The notes beneath the pieces were generated by a model. The model did not search any database. It saw only the letters and a list, made by a program, of their open reading frames with translations, and was not told the DNA's origin. From the NCBI RefSeq assembly GCF_900112475.1, contig NZ_FOLW01000002.1, positions 124,001 through 188,000 of the forward strand: a DNA stretch of 64,000 nucleotides, in the 5' to 3' direction. This DNA comes from Pragia fontium DSM 5563 = ATCC 49100 (GTDB taxonomy: Bacteria > Pseudomonadota > Gammaproteobacteria > Enterobacterales > Enterobacteriaceae). The translations under genes were made by a program, and so were the position numbers. Of this stretch, positions 61,357-64,000 are shown one piece after another. The first letter of the stretch is position 1, and the number at the start of each line of letters is the position of its first letter.

Positions 61357-61857
61357 TTATTCTTGATCGTTGATAGTAACGCTTTTTACGATAACATCTT
61401 CAACAGGAACATCCTGATGCATACCGCTTCGGCTGGTCTTAACGCTCTTGATCTTGTCAACAACATCCATGCCTTCTACTACTTCGGCAAACACGCAATA
61501 GCCCCAACCGTCAGCACTTTCAGAACGGAAGTTCAGGAAGTCATTATCAACGACGTTAATAAAGAATTGTGCAGTCGCGGAATGCGGAGCGGAAGTCCGC
61601 GCCATCGCTAATGTACCACGGGTATTTTTTAAACCATTATTGGCTTCGTTTTTGATGGTTGCATTAGTTTCTTTTTGATCCATACCTGGAACAAAGCCGC
61701 CACCTTGAATCATAAACCCATTGATAACACGGTGAAATATCGTGCCGTCATAGAAACCGCTGCGGCAATAGTCTAAAAAGTTTGCTGCTGTAACGGGAGC
61801 TTTATCGCTGAACAGTTTAATAACGATATCGCCATGGTTGGTATGAAAAGTGATCAT
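61357..61857 (-). CDS. ppiB: Cytoplasmic peptidyl-prolyl cis-trans isomerase B
   Basis: A 166-residue cyclophilin (E. coli 164) without a signal peptide, hence cytoplasmic. Active-site residues are in [41 protein letters not shown] and [15 protein letters not shown]. It speeds proline isomerisation during folding. It is first of the ppiB-lpxH pair and divergent, across a long gap, from the ridA-like gene. Confidence 0.96.
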   Translation of the reverse strand: MITFHTNHGDIVIKLFSDKAPVTAANFLDYCRSGFYDGTIFHRVINGFMIQGGGFVPGMDQKETNATIKNEANNGLKNTRGTLAMARTSAPHSATAQFFINVVDNDFLNFRSESADGWGYCVFAEVVEGMDVVDKIKSVKTSRSGMHQDVPVEDVIVKSVTINDQE

Positions 61858-62460
61858 TGAATATCCTGCAAGTAGTTATATAAAACAAAGCCTAATTGTA
61901 TATGAAGGCGAGTGCGGCTGCACCTATTGCTTTATTATGTCTAAATCTAGTATATCAGAATTTTATCCTATTTTTATGGTAAAGAGTGAATTATTCATTC
62001 ATTTATTGGTGATTAGTACGGACAGCTTCGGCTACAGGCTTATCAAGAAGTTAAAAATAATAGAATGGAGTCATCGGTTTTAATCGGTATTTGGTTATGT
62101 TTTATTCGATTGTTAATCGTATTGTTGTCTATTTTATGGTGTAGAGGAGTATCACAAGTTGTAATGGTTTTTCATTTTTCATCTTGTGTTGTGTGTTTGA
62201 ATATTGAGTGCCGATTGAAAGGATAATAACCGACAGAACCTCGGCTTAATATAATTAAGCATTTTATTAACGGTAGTACTTATTTTAATCGTGATAATGT
62301 GGAATTGTCCGAGTGTTAATACTCAGGGCAGAATGCTGGCCAATGCTATTACGGCTTTGGGGCGGATAATCGGCAGGCTGATTATCGATACCGAGCTGGA
62401 TTAGCATTTTCAATCAATGTCATTTGTTAGTGTGGCAAATAAATAGTGAGGATTTTATTT
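61858..62460. other. Long AT-rich gap between ppiB and the RidA-like gene
   Basis: In 603 bases I find no gene with a ribosome site or family likeness. A short inverted repeat GATAATC/GATTATC lies near 62365-62386. In E. coli cysS directly follows ppiB divergently, so this gap and the next gene are local additions. Confidence 0.4.
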
Positions 62461-62904
62461 ATGTTAGCTAAACCCTATGCGATCGTGATATTAAGTGCTG
62501 CATTGTTTTTTACTGGCCTGTCCCAGGCCGCGGAACGTAAAGTTATTATGCCAAAAGGTGATGAACCTTCTCGGTTATACTCTCCGGGTATTGAGGCTAA
62601 TGGCTTTATTTTTACTTCTGGGCAACTGGCGATTGATCCGACTAGCGGTAAACTGGTTGAAGGGATTGAAGCCCAAACTCGATTGGCACTGGCTAATTTA
62701 CGTCGCGTGCTGGAAGCCGGCGGTTCATCAATGGATAAGTTGGTGAAAGTGAATGTTTATCTTAGCAACATTGATGATTATGCTGCGATGAATAAGATCT
62801 ATGCTGAATCTTTTAACGGTGCTCCTCCAGTGAGAACAGCCTTGCAGGTGGGTAAAATTCCTTTAGGCGCGCTGATTGAAATTGAAGGAATCGCGTTAAA
62901 ATAA
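62461..62904 (+). CDS. Exported RidA/YjgF/UK114-family protein
   Basis: A 147-residue protein with an N-terminal signal peptide (about 1-23, VILSAALFFTGLSQAAE), unusual for RidA, which is normally cytoplasmic. The mature part is a full RidA fold: SPGIEANGFIFTSGQLAIDP, AQTRLALANLRRVLEAGGSS, VKVNVYLSNIDDYAAMN, and the active-site PPVRTALQVGKIPLGALIEIE with the Arg and Glu used by imine deaminases. GAGG lies 9 bases before the ATG at 62461; a GTG upstream at 62446 is in frame. A periplasmic enamine/imine deaminase is inferred. Confidence 0.85.
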   Translation: MLAKPYAIVILSAALFFTGLSQAAERKVIMPKGDEPSRLYSPGIEANGFIFTSGQLAIDPTSGKLVEGIEAQTRLALANLRRVLEAGGSSMDKLVKVNVYLSNIDDYAAMNKIYAESFNGAPPVRTALQVGKIPLGALIEIEGIALK

Positions 62905-62926
62905 AGCTCGTTAAACCTTAGTTGTT

Positions 62927-62965
62927 TTTCATTATGAAACCAGTTTGCAGGGTTTCATAATGAAA
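62927..62965 (+). terminator. 15-bp perfect hairpin after the RidA-like gene
   Basis: TTTCATTATGAAACC (62927-62941) and GGTTTCATAATGAAA (62951-62965) are exact inverted copies with a 9-base loop. No T run follows, so terminator strength is uncertain. Confidence 0.5.
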
Positions 62966-63083
62966 TATGTTATCTATCTATCAATATATACCTCATGAAT
63001 CATGGGGTTCCTCTTGCAATGCCCTGATAATCAGGTTTCAATATATCCATCCATTTCATTTATCAAACGGTAACAGGCTTCCA

Positions 63084-64000
63084 ATGCTAAAGATTTTTAA
63101 TACCCTGAGCAGACAAAAAGAAGAATTTAAACCCATTCATGCTGATAAAGTAGGTATGTATGTGTGCGGGGTAACCATTTATGACCTGTGTCATATCGGG
63201 CATGGACGGACTTTTGTTGCTTTTGATGTTGTTGCCCGCTATCTGCGTTTTTTAGGTTATAACCTGACCTACGTGAGAAACGTGACCGATGTGGATGATA
63301 AGATTATCCGTAGAGCAGCAGAGAATAATGAAAGCTGTGAGCAACTGACCGAGCGTATGCTGGCTGAAATGCATGCGGATTTTGATTCACTGAATATTGC
63401 TCGTCCGGATATAGAGCCACGTGCTACCCACCATATTGCTGAAATTATTGAAATAGTCGAACTGTTGCTACAGCGTAACCATGCTTATATTGCAGATAAT
63501 GGCGATGTCATGTTCTCGGTAGAAACTGATGCGGATTACGGTTTGTTATCTCGCCAAAATCTGGAGCAGTTACAGGCTGGGGCAAGGGTCGAGATTGCTG
63601 ATGTGAAGCGCAATCCTATGGACTTTGTGCTATGGAAAATGTCTAAGCCAGGTGAACCAAGCTGGGAATCACCGTGGGGGGCAGGGCGCCCGGGCTGGCA
63701 TATTGAATGCTCTGCGATGAACGGCAAGCAGTTGGGCGATCATTTTGATATCCACGGCGGTGGTTCTGACCTGATGTTCCCCCATCACGAAAATGAAATT
63801 GCACAGTCAACCTGCGCCCATGATGGCCCGTATGTGAACTACTGGATGCATTCCGGTATGGTGATGATTGACCGTGAGAAAATGTCGAAGTCATTAGGTA
63901 ACTTTTTTACCATCCGTGATGTGCTACAGCATTATGATGCAGAAACGGTGCGCTACTTTTTGATGTCCGGTCATTACCGCAGTCAGTTGAACTACAGTGA
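63084..64000 (+). CDS. cysS: Cysteinyl-tRNA synthetase, 5' part (runs off the window)
   Basis: The first 305 codons of CysRS are open to the window end. It starts [18 protein letters not shown], has the class I HIGH motif in [15 protein letters not shown], the zinc cysteine in YVCGVTIYD, the second zinc region GWHIECSAM and [15 protein letters not shown], and the KMSKS motif in [12 protein letters not shown]. It charges tRNA-Cys with cysteine, the product of the sulfur pathway encoded earlier. E. coli CysS is 461 residues, so about a third is missing. Confidence 0.97.
   Translation, partial: MLKIFNTLSRQKEEFKPIHADKVGMYVCGVTIYDLCHIGHGRTFVAFDVVARYLRFLGYNLTYVRNVTDVDDKIIRRAAENNESCEQLTERMLAEMHADFDSLNIARPDIEPRATHHIAEIIEIVELLLQRNHAYIADNGDVMFSVETDADYGLLSRQNLEQLQAGARVEIADVKRNPMDFVLWKMSKPGEPSWESPWGAGRPGWHIECSAMNGKQLGDHFDIHGGGSDLMFPHHENEIAQSTCAHDGPYVNYWMHSGMVMIDREKMSKSLGNFFTIRDVLQHYDAETVRYFLMSGHYRSQLNYS

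Noticed and set aside
61850..62083. Open frame of 77 codons between ppiB and the RidA-like gene
   Set aside because: It begins within the opposite ppiB end, has no ribosome site and codes an unconvincing sequence.

Overview
This is chromosomal DNA of a moderately AT-rich member of the Enterobacterales. Nearly every housekeeping protein (AcrB, DnaX, HtpG, Adk, HemH, YbaL, CysJIH, CysDNC, CueR, YbbN, TesA, PurEK, CysS) is close to its Escherichia coli counterpart. Gene order largely follows the E. coli acrAB-dnaX-htpG-adk-copA and cueR-ybbN-tesA-purEK-cysS backbone, but several E. coli genes are missing (mscK, aes, gsk, ushA, ybaQ, glsA, fetAB) and other genes take their places. The linked cysJIH-cysG-cysDNC cluster and the pxpBCA-DUF969-DUF979-pcp operon recall Yersinia and relatives, so a Yersinia- or Budvicia-like lineage is my inference, not proven.

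Layout. 1-9.1 kb: a ferritin/VIT1 fusion protein, the acrAB efflux operon with divergent acrR and its operator, a DsrE-like protein, an unrecognised membrane protein, ybaM, a broken winged-helix regulator gene, priC and ybaN. 9.2-17.5 kb: apt, dnaX (with its programmed frameshift site), ybaB, recR, htpG (with a heat-shock promoter), adk, and hemH preceded by the remains of a type I-F CRISPR array. 17.5-25.6 kb, mostly minus strand: ybaL, fsr, ybaK, ybaP and a copper ATPase CopA with four metal-binding domains and a CueR-type promoter. 25.9-35.7 kb: assimilatory sulfate reduction (cysJIH, cysG, cysDNC), interrupted by a ccdAB toxin-antitoxin pair and a 104-bp MITE with IS4-like ends and an 11-bp target duplication. 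35.8-41.4 kb: a large autotransporter, a small exported SnoaL-like protein and tam. 41.9-46.7 kb: a 5-oxoproline utilisation operon with a two-gene membrane permease candidate and pyroglutamyl peptidase. 46.8-53.1 kb: sbp, two small envelope proteins, cueR, ybbJ-qmcA, a lipoprotein and an MFS transporter. 53.2-64 kb: cnoX(ybbN), ybbO, tesA divergent from ybbAP, purEK with a PurR box, lpxH, ppiB, a secreted RidA-like protein and the 5' part of cysS.

How it works together. The cys genes and sbp take sulfate from periplasmic capture through APS and PAPS to sulfite and sulfide, with CysG making the siroheme that CysI needs. CueR (48.9 kb) most likely controls copA (25.5 kb) through the palindrome at 25580-25600, although about 23 kb of other genes now separates them. 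Pcp, the DUF969/DUF979 pair and PxpABC form a plausible pathway that frees, imports and hydrolyses pyroglutamate. The accessory material is concentrated between copA and cueR and in the adk-hemH and ybaM-priC gaps. I see no tRNA, rRNA, prophage or complete insertion sequence, and no cas genes. The most unusual signals are the decayed I-F CRISPR array, the IS4-type MITE, a dispersed palindromic repeat and the broken regulator gene.
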